A stretch of 31,504 nt of DNA from UBA4644 sp964541085 (GCA_964541085.1 CAZIPA010000021.1:1-31504), one strand, 5' to 3'; shown: positions 22,472 to 31,027, counted from the first letter of the stretch. Translations and numbers: made by a program. Notes: generated by a model not told the origin, from the sequence alone.

Positions 22472-23149
22472 TTATTCTCCCATCAGTTCCAGCGCAGCCC
22501 GTGCTGCCGCCTGCTCCGCCAGCTTTTTGCTGTGGCCGCTGCCCTGGGCGATGACATTGGAATTGATGAGCACTTCCATCACAAACAGCTTGTCATGGTC
22601 GGGGCCGCTTTCGCTCTTCAGCCGGTAGGACAAAACCTCCTCATGGTTTTTCTGCACAATCTCCTGCAGGGTGGTCTTGTAATCCAGCGTCACATGGCTG
22701 CGGATAACGCTTTCGGCCTTTTGCCGGATGAAATCCAGAATAAAGGCTTCTGCCGCATCATATCCACCGTCCAGATAAACTGCCGCCAGCACAGCTTCCA
22801 CCGCGTCCGCCAGCACAGAGGGGCGTTTGCTGCCGCCGCCGGCCCGCTCACCTCTGCCCAGCAGCAGACGGGAACCCAGGTCGATCTGACAGGCAAACTC
22901 ATACAGAGAGCCCTCACACACCACGGCTGCCCGCAGCTTGGTGAGCTCTCCCTCCGGCAGATTTTTATATTCGGAAAAAATGTATCTGGCACAGATCAGC
23001 CCCAAAACGCTGTCTCCCAGAAACTCCAGACGCTCGTTGCTGCGCACGCCCCGCTCCCGGTTTTCATTGGCATAGGAGCTGTGGGCCAGCGCGTTTTGCA
23101 GCAGAGACGGGTCACGGAAGGTATAATTGCAATGGGCAAAATCAGACAT
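22472..23149 (-). CDS. rnc: Ribonuclease III
   Basis: A 225-residue double-strand-specific endoribonuclease for rRNA and mRNA processing. The RNase III signature NERLEFLGDSVL starts at 38 (Glu42, Asp46), with Asp115 and Glu118 in LADAVEAVLAAVYLDGG completing the metal site. A double-stranded-RNA-binding domain fills about 155-225 (DYKTTLQE ... GSGHSKKLAEQAAARAAL). Length is standard. The ribosome site is AAAGGAG. It lies downstream of acpP with a terminator between, a common Firmicute order. Confidence 0.97.
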   Translation of the reverse strand: MSDFAHCNYTFRDPSLLQNALAHSSYANENRERGVRSNERLEFLGDSVLGLICARYIFSEYKNLPEGELTKLRAAVVCEGSLYEFACQIDLGSRLLLGRGERAGGGSKRPSVLADAVEAVLAAVYLDGGYDAAEAFILDFIRQKAESVIRSHVTLDYKTTLQEIVQKNHEEVLSYRLKSESGPDHDKLFVMEVLINSNVIAQGSGHSKKLAEQAAARAALELMGE

Positions 23150-23199
23150 GGCTTCTCCTTTCTCAGTGGCGTTTTGTGCGGCGATGAAATGCAGAGTGG

Positions 23200-23237
23200 A
23201 AAAAAGCCCCGCTTCCGCAGGGCGCTGCCGCAGGGGG
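23200..23237 (-). terminator. acpP terminator
   Basis: GC-rich hairpin on the minus strand (CCCC-T-GC ... GC-GGGG with an inner GCAG/CTGC) followed by CTTTTTTCC. It lies between acpP and rnc, so rnc gets read-through or an unseen promoter. Confidence 0.65.
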
Positions 23238-23238
23238 T

Positions 23239-23469
23239 TTACAGGCGGTCGGAAATATATCCTACCACATCTCCCACGGTCTTGAGCGTTTCCAGTGCAG
23301 TTTCCTCCACTTCGCCCACATCGAAGGTCTCTTCCACGGCCATCATCAGCTCCATGATATCAATGGAATCTGCATCCAGATCTTCCACAAAATTGGTATC
23401 CATGGTGATATCATCCTCGCTGATGCTGAATTGATCGGCCATCAGTTTTTTCAACTTTTCAAATACCAT
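23239..23469 (-). CDS. acpP: Acyl carrier protein
   Basis: A 76-residue acidic four-helix carrier of fatty-acid intermediates. Ser35 in DADSIDIMEL is the site of the phosphopantetheine arm; most ACPs have DSLD where this one has DSID. The C-terminal half is very rich in Glu and Asp, as expected. It follows plsX, which uses acyl-ACP, but has its own strong promoter (23510-23538) and a terminator, in line with the high level of ACP in cells. Ribosome site GGAGG, 10 nt before the ATG. Confidence 0.97.
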   Translation of the reverse strand: MVFEKLKKLMADQFSISEDDITMDTNFVEDLDADSIDIMELMMAVEETFDVGEVEETALETLKTVGDVVGYISDRL

Positions 23470-23509
23470 AACGGCAATTCCTCCAATATCATTGGCTTCA
23501 TTCGTGGTG

Positions 23510-23538
23510 ATTATAACAGAGCCTTTCCCGGTTGTAAA
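23510..23538 (-). promoter_or_regulatory. Promoter of acpP
   Basis: Minus-strand TTTACA (23533-23538), 17-bp spacer, perfect TATAAT (23510-23515). I see no FapR-like operator at it. Confidence 0.8.
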
Positions 23539-23544
23539 GGCGTT

Positions 23545-24576
23545 TCAGTGATTTTTTTCTTCTTTTTCGTCGGCGGCGGTGATTTTAGCAAGGTTTTCCT
23601 CTACCTGTGCAATGAAGCCGCAGTGGGCAAACAGAATGGTCTGCTCCACGGCGCTGCAAAAGGCCTCTCCGTCCGAAGAGCCATGGGCCTTGATGACCGG
23701 TTTGGAGATGCCGAACAGCGGCGCGCCGCCCACGGACTTGTAATCCATCTTGCGCTTCAGGCCCCGGAGACCGGGCTTCAGCACCAGCGCCGCCAGCTTG
23801 GACAGGCCGTTGGCGTAGAAAATGTCCTTCAGCTCCTTCATAAAGAAGCCTGCCGTGCCCTCCACGGTTTTCAGCAGAATGTTGCCGGTAAAGCCGTCGC
23901 ACACCAGCACATCTGCCTGTCCGGAAAAGATGTCCCGGCCCTCCAGATTGCCTACAAAGCAGATCTGGCCCCGGTCGTGGGCCTGCCGCAGCAGCTGATA
24001 GGTCTCCTGCCGGAGGGAGTCGCCCTTGCCTTCCTCGGTGCCGTTATTCACCAGCGCCACCCGGGGACGCTCCACGCCCTGCTGGCATTTCATATAAAGA
24101 TAGCCCATCAGCGCAAACTGCATGAGATATTCCGCCGTGCATTCAGAATTGGCGCCGCAATCCATGAGGATGGCCTTGCCGCCGTTTTGCTGGGGCACCA
24201 TGGTTCCCAGCGCCGCCCGGCGAACGCCCTTAATGCGCTTTGTTACCAGTGTGGCTCCCGTCAGCAGCGCACCGGTGGAACCGGCGGAGATCATGGCATC
24301 GGCCTGACCCTCTGCCAGCATACGAAGGCCTACGCTCATGCTGGAATCCTTTTTCTGCCGCACGGCGGTGGAGGGCTTGTCCTCCATGGTGATGATCTCT
24401 GTGGTGGGAACGATGGTGATATGCTGGCTCTGACGGCCCCGCAGCAGCTCCCGCAGACGGGCTTCGTCGCCGGTGAGCAGAATGTCGCAGCCGTAGTTTT
24501 CCGCCGCCAGTACCGCGCCCTCTACCGGGGCCTGAGGCGCATTGTCGCCGCCCATGGCATCCAGAATGATTTTCAT
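23545..24576 (-). CDS. plsX: Phosphate acyltransferase PlsX
   Basis: A 343-residue peripheral membrane enzyme that turns acyl-ACP into acyl-phosphate, the acyl donor for PlsY in phosphatidic acid synthesis. Family marks are the N-terminal ILDAMGGDNAP, SAGSTGALL, NNGTEEGKG, VGNLEGRDIFSG, DGFTGNILLKT and YKSVGGAPLFGI. Length is normal. Its ATG overlaps the trmFO stop (ATGA), so the two are translationally coupled. In many Firmicutes fapR comes before plsX; it is absent here, replaced by trmFO. Confidence 0.97.
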   Translation of the reverse strand: MKIILDAMGGDNAPQAPVEGAVLAAENYGCDILLTGDEARLRELLRGRQSQHITIVPTTEIITMEDKPSTAVRQKKDSSMSVGLRMLAEGQADAMISAGSTGALLTGATLVTKRIKGVRRAALGTMVPQQNGGKAILMDCGANSECTAEYLMQFALMGYLYMKCQQGVERPRVALVNNGTEEGKGDSLRQETYQLLRQAHDRGQICFVGNLEGRDIFSGQADVLVCDGFTGNILLKTVEGTAGFFMKELKDIFYANGLSKLAALVLKPGLRGLKRKMDYKSVGGAPLFGISKPVIKAHGSSDGEAFCSAVEQTILFAHCGFIAQVEENLAKITAADEKEEKNH

Positions 24577-25892
24577 GCTTCCGTTCCCTCCTCGATTTGT
24601 GTCCGCAGCGTCTCGATAACCTCCAGCGCCCGGGCCGATACCGCCGCATAGCGCTCCTGCTTGTTGCGGATGCGCACCTCCAGCGATGTGATAATGCCAA
24701 AATTGATATTCATGGGGTCAAAGCGCTGCTCCGGATTTTCGCTGATGTGCAGGGACAGCGCACCCATGGCAGTTTCTCTGGGGAAAGTCACAGGCTCCTG
24801 TCCTTCCAGCTGGCGGGCCAGATTCATACCGCAGCACAGACCGGAGGCCGTGCTTTCAATATAGCCCTCCACGCCGGTAATCTGTCCCGCAAAGAACAGC
24901 TCTTCCCGTCCGATCACCCGATAATAGCGGTCCAGCCGTCCCGGCGAACGGATAAAGCTGTTGCGGTGCATGGAGCCATAGCGGAAATATTCCGCATTCC
25001 GCAGGGCGGGGATCATGCCGAACACCCGCTTTTGCTCCGGGTGCATGAGATGCGTCTGGAAGCCCACGATGTTAAAGGCGGTTTTTTCCGCATTGTCTGC
25101 CCGCAGCTGCACCACGGCATAGGGGCGGACACCGGTGCGGGGATCCTTCAGGCCCACGGGCTTCATGGGGCCATAGCGCAGGGTATCCTCTCCCCGGCGG
25201 GCCATGACCTCCACCGGCATACAGCCCTCAAAAACAGCCTTGTCCTCAAAGCCGTGAACCGGGGCCTCCCGGGCGGTTTTCAGCTGCTCCACAAAGGCAA
25301 GATATTCCTCCCGATTCATGGGACAGTTGATATAATCCGCCGTGCCCTTGTCATAGCGGGAGGCAAAATAGGCGTGCTCCATGTCGATGCTTTCAAAGCT
25401 GACAATGGGCGCTGCCGCATCGTAAAAATGCAGCGGCTCTCCGCCAAACAGCAGGTCGATATTTTCCGCCAGCTTGCCGTCGGTGAGCGGGCCGGTGGCG
25501 ATGATGCAGGGGCCGGAGGGGATCTCGTCCACTCTTCCCTGCCGGATGGTGATGTTGGGGTGGCTGCGGATTTTTTCCGTGATGAATGCGGAAAACGCCT
25601 CCCGATCCACCGCCAGCGCACCGCCAGCCGGAACCTGTGTGGCATCTGCCGCCTCCATAATGAGACTGCCGCAGCGGCGCAGCTCCTCCTTCAGCAGTCC
25701 CGGCGCTGTGGAAAGTCCAGCGCCCCGCAGAGAATTGGAACACACCAGCTCCGCAAACTGCTCTGAATGATGGGCGGGAGTCTGCTCTCCGGGCTTCATC
25801 TCCCAGAGGGTCACTGCCACGCCCCGGCGGGCCAGCTGCCAGGCGGCCTCACAGCCTGCCAGACCCGCACCTACTACAATGGCCTGTTTCAT
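24573..25892 (-). CDS. trmFO: Methylenetetrahydrofolate--tRNA-(uracil-5-)-methyltransferase
   Basis: A 439-residue FAD enzyme that makes 5-methyluridine at position 54 of tRNA with methylenetetrahydrofolate as carbon donor. The N-terminal FAD motif is GAGLAGCEAA (8-17); LVCSNSLRG (49-57) holds the conserved Cys51; FEGCMPVEVMARRGEDTLRYGPMKPVGL and FAGQITGVEGY are family hallmarks. Length is standard. It follows topA after 37 nt, the order known from Bacillus (dprA-topA-trmFO). Confidence 0.97.
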   Translation of the reverse strand: MKQAIVVGAGLAGCEAAWQLARRGVAVTLWEMKPGEQTPAHHSEQFAELVCSNSLRGAGLSTAPGLLKEELRRCGSLIMEAADATQVPAGGALAVDREAFSAFITEKIRSHPNITIRQGRVDEIPSGPCIIATGPLTDGKLAENIDLLFGGEPLHFYDAAAPIVSFESIDMEHAYFASRYDKGTADYINCPMNREEYLAFVEQLKTAREAPVHGFEDKAVFEGCMPVEVMARRGEDTLRYGPMKPVGLKDPRTGVRPYAVVQLRADNAEKTAFNIVGFQTHLMHPEQKRVFGMIPALRNAEYFRYGSMHRNSFIRSPGRLDRYYRVIGREELFFAGQITGVEGYIESTASGLCCGMNLARQLEGQEPVTFPRETAMGALSLHISENPEQRFDPMNINFGIITSLEVRIRNKQERYAAVSARALEVIETLRTQIEEGTEA

Positions 25893-25929
25893 GCTTGCTC
25901 CTTATCCCCTTGCCGATTGCGGAAAGGGC

Positions 25930-28236
25930 TCAGGCTTCTTCTGCCTGTGTCTCTGTCTTTTTTCTGCGTGTGGTCTTTTTGGTAGGCTCCGTGCCCTCTG
26001 CCGCCGCCTTTTTGGTTGTCGTCTTTCGGGTGGTGGTTTTCTTTGCGGCAGTCTTCTTGGGGGCTTCCGCCGCAGTCTCCGCCGTTTCCGCCTTTTTCCG
26101 GGTACGGGTGGTCTTTTTGGGCGCATCCCCCTCCGCTGCGGCAGCAGCCTTTTTCCGGGTGGCAATGGGCTCAGACCAGCCGCAGTCCGGCTTGTGGCAG
26201 AGATAGCGCTTATCTTCCTTGGTATAATGCTTGAACACGGTTCCGCCGCACTGGGGGCAGACCTTTTTGGTGGGAGAATCCCAGGTCATAAAGTCGCAGT
26301 TGGGATTGTGCTCACAGCCGTAATAATAATAGCCGCTCTTGGATTTTTTCTTCAGCAGACGGGCACCGCACTTGGGGCAGGGTACGCCGGTATCCTGGGT
26401 GATGGGCTTGGTATTCTTGCATTCCGGATAGCCGGGGCAGGCCAGGAACTTGCCAAAGCGGCCATTTTTGATGACCATTTTCCGGCCGCACAGCTCGCAG
26501 ACCTCATCGGATTCTTCATCGGGAACCTTGATGCGCTTTTTGTCCAGATCAATTTCCGCCTGCTGTAACTCGGCAGCAAAGCCCTCATAAAAACGGGCCA
26601 GCAGACTGCGATAGTCCACCTCACCGGATTCCACCTCGTCCAGCTGGGCCTCCATGGAGGAGGTAAACTGCACATCCACAATGTCGTGGAACTTGTCGAT
26701 CATCAGGTCGGTGACGGCCTCGCCCAGATTGGTGGGACGCAGCGCACGGCCCTCCTTGGCCACATATTCCCGATCCAGCACCACGGAAATGGTAGGCGCA
26801 TAGGTGGAGGGGCGGCCGACGCCCTTTTCCTCCATAGCCTTAATCAGCGACGCTTCCGTATAGCGGGCCGGGGGCTGGGTGAAATGCTGTTTGGGGTCGA
26901 TGGAGCGATATTCCGGCGTATCTCCCGGCTGAAGTCCGGGCAGCGGGGAGCTGTCGCCCTCCTTCTGCTCGTCGGTGCCCTCCTCATACAGCGCCAGAAA
27001 GCCCGGGAAGGCCACACTCTGGCCCGTGGCACGGAACAGATAGCCCTCGCAGACGATGTCCGCCGCCACGGTATCCAGCAGCGCATCGCTCATCTGACAG
27101 GCGATAAACCGCTCCCAGATCAGCCGGTACAGCCGATACTGATCCGGTGTCAGGCTGCGGCGGACGCTTTCGGGCTCCAGTCCGGGATTGGAGGGACGGA
27201 TGGCCTCGTGGGCATCCTGTGCGGATTTTTTCTGGGGGAACACCCGGGTTTTGGCAGGCTGATAGGCCTCGCCATAGCGCTGGGCAATATAGCTCCGGGC
27301 TGCGGCAGAAGCCTCCGCCGCGATCCGCAGAGAGTCGGTACGCATATAGGTTATCAGACCGGTATGGCCCTGACCCTCCAGCTCCACGCCTTCATACAGC
27401 TCCTGCGCCACCGCCATGGTGCGCTTGGCCGTCATGCCCAGCTTGCGGGATGCCTCCTGCTGCAAAGTGGAGGTGGTAAAGGGCGGCGCGGGCTGACGCT
27501 TTTTCCGGGCGTTTTTCACACCCTTCACCAGATAGCTGCCGCCGTCAATGGCAGACAGCACCTGTTTCGTGGCAGCCTCATCCGGCAGCTCCAGCTTGCC
27601 CTCCTCCGTGCCGAAGAAATGGGCGGTAAAGTCCCGCTCGTTCTGACGCAGAACCACATCAATGCTCCAGTATTCCACCGGCTGAAAGGCACGAATCTCC
27701 CGTTCCCGATCCACCACCATCCGGGTGACGACGCTCTGGACACGGCCGGCAGAAAGTCCGGTGCGCACCTTGCGCCACAGGAAGGGGGACAGCTTGTAGC
27801 CCACGATCCGATCCAGAATGCGCCGGGCCTGCTGGGCATCCACCAGATCCATATCAATGGCCCGGGGATGACGGATGGCCTCCGTCACTGCGGATTTGGT
27901 GATTTCGTTAAAGGTGACACGCTGGCTCTTTTCCGGATCCAGCTCCAGCAGCTGCTGCAAATGCCAGGAAATGGCCTCGCCCTCCCGGTCAGGGTCGGTT
28001 GCCAGATAGACCAGATCGGCCTGCTGGGCGGCAGAATAGAGGTCATGAATGATTTTGTCCTTTCCCTCGATGGGGATATAGGTGGTCTGAAAATTGTGCT
28101 CCACATCCACGCCCAGCTCTTTTTTGGGCAGGTCACGAAGATGTCCCATGGATGCCTTTACCTGAAAGCCGTCTCCCAGATAGCGGGTGATGGTTTTGGC
28201 CTTGGCCGGGGACTCCACAATAAGAAGCTTTGCCAT
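25930..28236 (-). CDS. topA: DNA topoisomerase I (type IA)
   Basis: A 768-residue enzyme that relaxes negative supercoils. Toprim domain at 1-115 with Glu8 in IVESPAKAKTI and DPDREGEAISW (81-91); catalytic Tyr297 in GLITYMRTDS; PFTTSTLQQEASRKLG and GRPSTYAPTI are further type IA motifs. Three four-cysteine zinc ribbons follow (Cys 580/583/600/606, 620/623/641/647, 660/663/680/685). The last 75 residues (about 695-768) are a Lys/Ala/Thr-rich tail with KKTT and RKK repeats, like histone H1 tails, which probably binds DNA without sequence preference. The start at 28236 follows TGGAGGAA. It lies 32 nt after dprA. Confidence 0.97.
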   Translation of the reverse strand: MAKLLIVESPAKAKTITRYLGDGFQVKASMGHLRDLPKKELGVDVEHNFQTTYIPIEGKDKIIHDLYSAAQQADLVYLATDPDREGEAISWHLQQLLELDPEKSQRVTFNEITKSAVTEAIRHPRAIDMDLVDAQQARRILDRIVGYKLSPFLWRKVRTGLSAGRVQSVVTRMVVDREREIRAFQPVEYWSIDVVLRQNERDFTAHFFGTEEGKLELPDEAATKQVLSAIDGGSYLVKGVKNARKKRQPAPPFTTSTLQQEASRKLGMTAKRTMAVAQELYEGVELEGQGHTGLITYMRTDSLRIAAEASAAARSYIAQRYGEAYQPAKTRVFPQKKSAQDAHEAIRPSNPGLEPESVRRSLTPDQYRLYRLIWERFIACQMSDALLDTVAADIVCEGYLFRATGQSVAFPGFLALYEEGTDEQKEGDSSPLPGLQPGDTPEYRSIDPKQHFTQPPARYTEASLIKAMEEKGVGRPSTYAPTISVVLDREYVAKEGRALRPTNLGEAVTDLMIDKFHDIVDVQFTSSMEAQLDEVESGEVDYRSLLARFYEGFAAELQQAEIDLDKKRIKVPDEESDEVCELCGRKMVIKNGRFGKFLACPGYPECKNTKPITQDTGVPCPKCGARLLKKKSKSGYYYYGCEHNPNCDFMTWDSPTKKVCPQCGGTVFKHYTKEDKRYLCHKPDCGWSEPIATRKKAAAAAEGDAPKKTTRTRKKAETAETAAEAPKKTAAKKTTTRKTTTKKAAAEGTEPTKKTTRRKKTETQAEEA

Positions 28237-28268
28237 GTATTTCCTCCAATATTACGAAATAAACGATT

Positions 28269-29531
28269 TCAGATGCGTTCGAAACGGTGGCCGGGCAGCT
28301 GGCGCACATAGCCTGCCAGCTCCAGCAGGGTCAGCTTTGCCAGCAGCTGATACACCGGAAAGCCGCTGCACCGGCTGAGCTCATCCGGTGTCATGGCATG
28401 ATCCAGCGCCGCCAGCACGGCCTTTTCCTCGGGCTTCAGCCCTTCCCTTTCCGGCGCTGCCGGGGCGGGCGGGGGTGTTTCCGGCATGACCGGCGGCTTT
28501 GGGGCCGGGGCGGGCTTTGGGGCCTTTGGTATATGAGCGGCCCGTTTGGGGGCGGGAGCCTTTTTCGCAGGCGGCGATGCCGGGATTTCCGGCGCTTCGG
28601 CCCGAGCGGGCAGATAGGCCAGCTCCTCCTCCGTCAGCGGGCGAAAGTGAAAATCATCCTGAAAGGGTGCCAGCATATCCCGTGCGTCCCGCACCAGCTT
28701 TCCGCCATCGGCCAGAAGATCGTTGCTGCCCTCGCCGGAGGGGATTCCCAGCATTCCGGGAATGGCAAAGACCTCTCTGCCCTGATCCACCGCGCTTCCA
28801 GCGGTAATCAGTGAGCCGGAGCCCTTGGCGGCCTCTGTCACCACAACACCCAGACTCAGACCGCTGATAATGCGGTTTCGCTGAGGAAAGCAGTAGGGCT
28901 TGCTGGCCCTGCCGGGATAATATTCGCTGACGGCCGCGCCGGTTTTCAAAATTTCCTCCAGCAGTGGACGGTTACTTGCGGGATAGCAGCGGTCAATGGC
29001 TGTGCCGAATACGGCAACGGTAGGCATTCCGCCGGCCAGCGCCCCTCGATGGGCCGCCGTATCCACGCCGATGGCCATGCCGGAAATCACACAGGCACCG
29101 CTGCGGCTCAGTTGAAAGGCCAGCCGTTCCGCATGGAGCAGACCGTAGGCCGTGGCGTTTCGTGGGCCTACCACCGCAAAGGATGGCAGGGTGTTCAGAT
29201 CGGGCAGTGTGCCCCGGACATACAGCACCGCGGGCGGGTCGGAAATGTCCCGCAGCCGCTGGGGATATTCCGGGCTCCAAAGGGGCAGTGGGCGCACGGA
29301 AAGGGCCTCGCAGCGCTTCAGAATCTCCTGGGGCTTTCGCATATCCCGTGCCTCCAGCGGCGTCATCATATCCGGCGGCATATCCAGCAGGGACAGCATT
29401 TCCCGGGCTCCCAGCTGCATCAGTACGGTGGGTGAGCCTTTCCACTCCAGCAGCTCCTTGCACTGGCGGTTTGTCGCGCCGATGACCTCACGCAGCCACA
29501 GCCAGAATTGGAGTTCCATGATACCGTTCAT
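28269..29531 (-). CDS. dprA: DNA processing protein DprA
   Basis: A 420-residue single-strand-DNA-binding protein that loads RecA in natural transformation. The Rossmann-like core has VVGPRNATAYG (120-130), SGMAIGVDTAAHRGAL (150-165), FPQRNRIISGLS (215-226) and SLITAGSA. A Pro/Ala/Lys-rich linker (about 310-361) leads to a C-terminal winged helix (about 365-420). The ATG at 29531 overlaps the stop of the methyltransferase gene (ATGA) and has GGGAG in front; an ATG 5 codons upstream is possible but lies inside that gene. No other competence genes are in the window. Confidence 0.93.
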   Translation of the reverse strand: MNGIMELQFWLWLREVIGATNRQCKELLEWKGSPTVLMQLGAREMLSLLDMPPDMMTPLEARDMRKPQEILKRCEALSVRPLPLWSPEYPQRLRDISDPPAVLYVRGTLPDLNTLPSFAVVGPRNATAYGLLHAERLAFQLSRSGACVISGMAIGVDTAAHRGALAGGMPTVAVFGTAIDRCYPASNRPLLEEILKTGAAVSEYYPGRASKPYCFPQRNRIISGLSLGVVVTEAAKGSGSLITAGSAVDQGREVFAIPGMLGIPSGEGSNDLLADGGKLVRDARDMLAPFQDDFHFRPLTEEELAYLPARAEAPEIPASPPAKKAPAPKRAAHIPKAPKPAPAPKPPVMPETPPPAPAAPEREGLKPEEKAVLAALDHAMTPDELSRCSGFPVYQLLAKLTLLELAGYVRQLPGHRFERI

Positions 29532-30274
29532 TTGCTCATCTCCCACATCAGGATTCCGGCGGCCACGCCGGCGTTCAGAGATTCCGCGCTCTGAATGGGT
29601 ATGATGACGCTTCCTGTACAGCCGGCCGCCGTTTCCGGGGCGACACCGTGGGCCTCATTGCCCACGATCACGCAGCTGCGATGAAGATCCAGCCGTGTCA
29701 CCGGCTGACTCTGGCTGTCCAGCAGCGCGGCATAGCTGGGGATGTTCTGCTCCCTCAGCTGCGCTTGCAGCTGCTGCGCCGTCATGGTATAGAGAGGAAC
29801 CCGGAACAGGCTTCCCATGGCAGATCGCACCACCTTGGGACTGTAGGGATCCACACAGTCTCCCAGCAGAATCACGCCGTCCAGACCGAACGCATCGGCA
29901 GTGCGCAGGATCGTACCCAGATTGCCAGGATCCCGCAGCTGATCCAACGCCAGAAAGCGCTGCCCGGAAAGCTGCTCCCGGGGCCGGGGAATGGGCAGGG
30001 TAAACACCACGCCCTGTGGGGTGGGCACATCGCTGAGCTTGCGCAGCACACTCTCCGTCACCGCACGCACGGGACAGGGCAGGGCGGGCAGCCGCTCCAG
30101 ACGGCTCTCCAGACAGAACACGCTTACCGGCGCTCTCCCGGAGCGCAGTGCCTCTTCCAGCAGTGTAAAGCCCTCACAAACAAACAGGCCCTGGGTCCTG
30201 CGCTGTCTGGAGGAACTCAAAAGCCCGCAGACCTCCTTGATCTGCGGATTTTCCCGGCTTGTAATGGTCAGCAT
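29528..30274 (-). CDS. TrmH/SpoU-family RNA 2'-O-methyltransferase
   Basis: A 248-residue SPOUT methyltransferase that probably methylates ribose in rRNA or tRNA with S-adenosylmethionine. An N-terminal substrate-binding domain (about 1-95, SRENPQIKEV ... GLFVCEGFTLLEEAL) precedes the knot domain with the three SpoU motifs: LDQLRDPGNLGTILRTADAFG (motif 1), IVGNEAHGV (motif 2) and IPIQSAESLNAGVAAGIL (motif 3). It is of the RlmB/YsgA type; the exact target base is not predictable. It is the first gene of the dprA-topA-trmFO-plsX run, with a good promoter upstream. Ribosome site GGGGAGG. Confidence 0.92.
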   Translation of the reverse strand: MLTITSRENPQIKEVCGLLSSSRQRRTQGLFVCEGFTLLEEALRSGRAPVSVFCLESRLERLPALPCPVRAVTESVLRKLSDVPTPQGVVFTLPIPRPREQLSGQRFLALDQLRDPGNLGTILRTADAFGLDGVILLGDCVDPYSPKVVRSAMGSLFRVPLYTMTAQQLQAQLREQNIPSYAALLDSQSQPVTRLDLHRSCVIVGNEAHGVAPETAAGCTGSVIIPIQSAESLNAGVAAGILMWEMSK

Positions 30275-30296
30275 AAATGCGCCTCCCCTGGGGCTC

Positions 30297-30328
30297 AGGC
30301 TTCCGCAGGGGATGTGGGGCGGAAGCCT
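30297..30328 (-). other. Leader hairpin before the methyltransferase gene
   Basis: Perfect 10-bp stem AGGCTTCCGC/GCGGAAGCCT (30297-30306 with 30319-30328). Its loop carries CCCCTG, which is complementary to CAGGGG of the ribosome site a few bases downstream on the minus strand. It has no T-run and may affect translation. Confidence 0.45.
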
Positions 30329-30357
30329 TTACAATTAAATAAGAGATATCTGAAAAC

Positions 30358-30386
30358 AATATAACAAACAGATGTTCTCATTTCAA
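30358..30386 (-). promoter_or_regulatory. Promoter of the methyltransferase-dprA-topA operon
   Basis: Minus-strand TTGAAA (30381-30386), 17-bp spacer, TATATT (30358-30363), about 80 nt before the ATG at 30274. Confidence 0.7.
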
Positions 30387-30422
30387 GTGGTTGCGTGGAA
30401 AAAAACGAAAATTTGCAAAAAA

Positions 30423-30791
30423 TCAGAGATTTTTCCGGGCGTGAGCACAGATGGCATCATAGGTCTGCTGGCTGATGTCGTGCTCCATTTTGCAGGCATC
30501 CTGCTCTGCCGTGGTTTCATCCACGCCCAGCGCCACCAGAAACCGCGTCAGGGTATGATGCCGGTCCAGCATTTTTCCGGCGATGGCCCGGCCGCTTTCC
30601 GTCAGGGTAATCAGGCCGTTTTTGTCCATGGTGATATAGCCGTTTTCCCGCAGCCGCTTGGTGGTGTAGGTCACGCTGGGTTTGGTCACGCCCAGCGACT
30701 CCGCAATGTCAATGGAGCGGATATAGCCGTGCTTTTCCTGGAGCATCAGCATGGCCTCCAGATAATCCTCCGCAGCCCGTAATATCTTCAT
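30423..30791 (-). CDS. DtxR/MntR-family metal-dependent repressor
   Basis: A 122-residue regulator. Residues 1-65 form a winged helix (SIDIAESLGVTKPSVTYTTKRL recognition region) and about 66-122 the metal-binding dimer domain. Ligands seen by comparison with MntR and DtxR: Asp9 and Glu12 in AEDYLEAML, His78, then Cys100, Glu103 and His104 in DACKMEH. The Cys at 100 is as in DtxR (Cys102) and unlike MntR (Glu), which favours Fe2+ sensing. There is no SH3/FeoA-like third domain. It is divergent from feoA, whose promoter carries matching inverted repeats, so it probably represses iron uptake when iron is plentiful. The ribosome site is weak. Confidence 0.88.
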   Translation of the reverse strand: MKILRAAEDYLEAMLMLQEKHGYIRSIDIAESLGVTKPSVTYTTKRLRENGYITMDKNGLITLTESGRAIAGKMLDRHHTLTRFLVALGVDETTAEQDACKMEHDISQQTYDAICAHARKNL

Positions 30792-30842
30792 ACAGTCTTC
30801 ACCGGCTTTCTTCAGGGTATTCGCCGCCCGGGGGCAGACGAT

Positions 30843-30857
30843 ATAACTTCAGGTTAT
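30843..30857. promoter_or_regulatory. Possible third regulator site near the repressor gene
   Basis: Inverted repeat ATAAC-TTCAG-GTTAT. It shares GTTA/TAAC half-sites with the two feoA operators but has a 5-bp centre. It could serve autoregulation of the repressor gene; the minus promoter here is not clear. Confidence 0.3.
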
Positions 30858-30906
30858 CACAGTCGGCCAAAAATTGCAAGTCGCAAAAAAAACTTTCCTT
30901 TCCCTC

Positions 30907-30935
30907 TTGACAACGGGAATTAGATATGTTAAACT
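30907..30935 (+). promoter_or_regulatory. Promoter of the feoA genes
   Basis: Perfect TTGACA (30907-30912), 17-bp spacer, TAAACT (30930-30935). Confidence 0.75.
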
Positions 30936-30941
30936 GCGGAC

Positions 30942-30959
30942 GGTTAAGGGAGCTTAACC
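30942..30959. promoter_or_regulatory. Operator 1, DtxR-type inverted repeat
   Basis: Perfect 7-4-7 palindrome GGTTAAG-GGAG-CTTAACC, starting about at the start of transcription. Half-sites resemble the DtxR/IdeR box (AGGTTAG...CTAACCT). Confidence 0.7.
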
Positions 30960-30976
30960 ATTGTTTCAGCCTGAAT

Positions 30977-30992
30977 GTTAAAGAGATTTAAC
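30977..30992. promoter_or_regulatory. Operator 2, DtxR-type inverted repeat
   Basis: Perfect 6-4-6 palindrome GTTAAA-GAGA-TTTAAC, 35 bp after the start of operator 1, in the untranslated leader. Confidence 0.65.
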
Positions 30993-31003
30993 TGCAAATA
31001 CCA

Positions 31004-31027
31004 CCCGGCTTTCCCGGAAAGGCCGGG
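31004..31027 (+). other. Leader hairpin before feoA
   Basis: Stem CCCGGC-TTTC / GAAA-(G)-GCCGGG ends 7 nt before AAGGAG of the first feoA. No T-run. It may shape translation or stability of the mRNA. Confidence 0.4.

Noticed and set aside
25930..26155. Repetitive DNA at the topA 3' end as a tandem repeat array
   Set aside because: The repetition follows from Lys/Thr/Ala codons of the tail; no regular DNA unit is seen.
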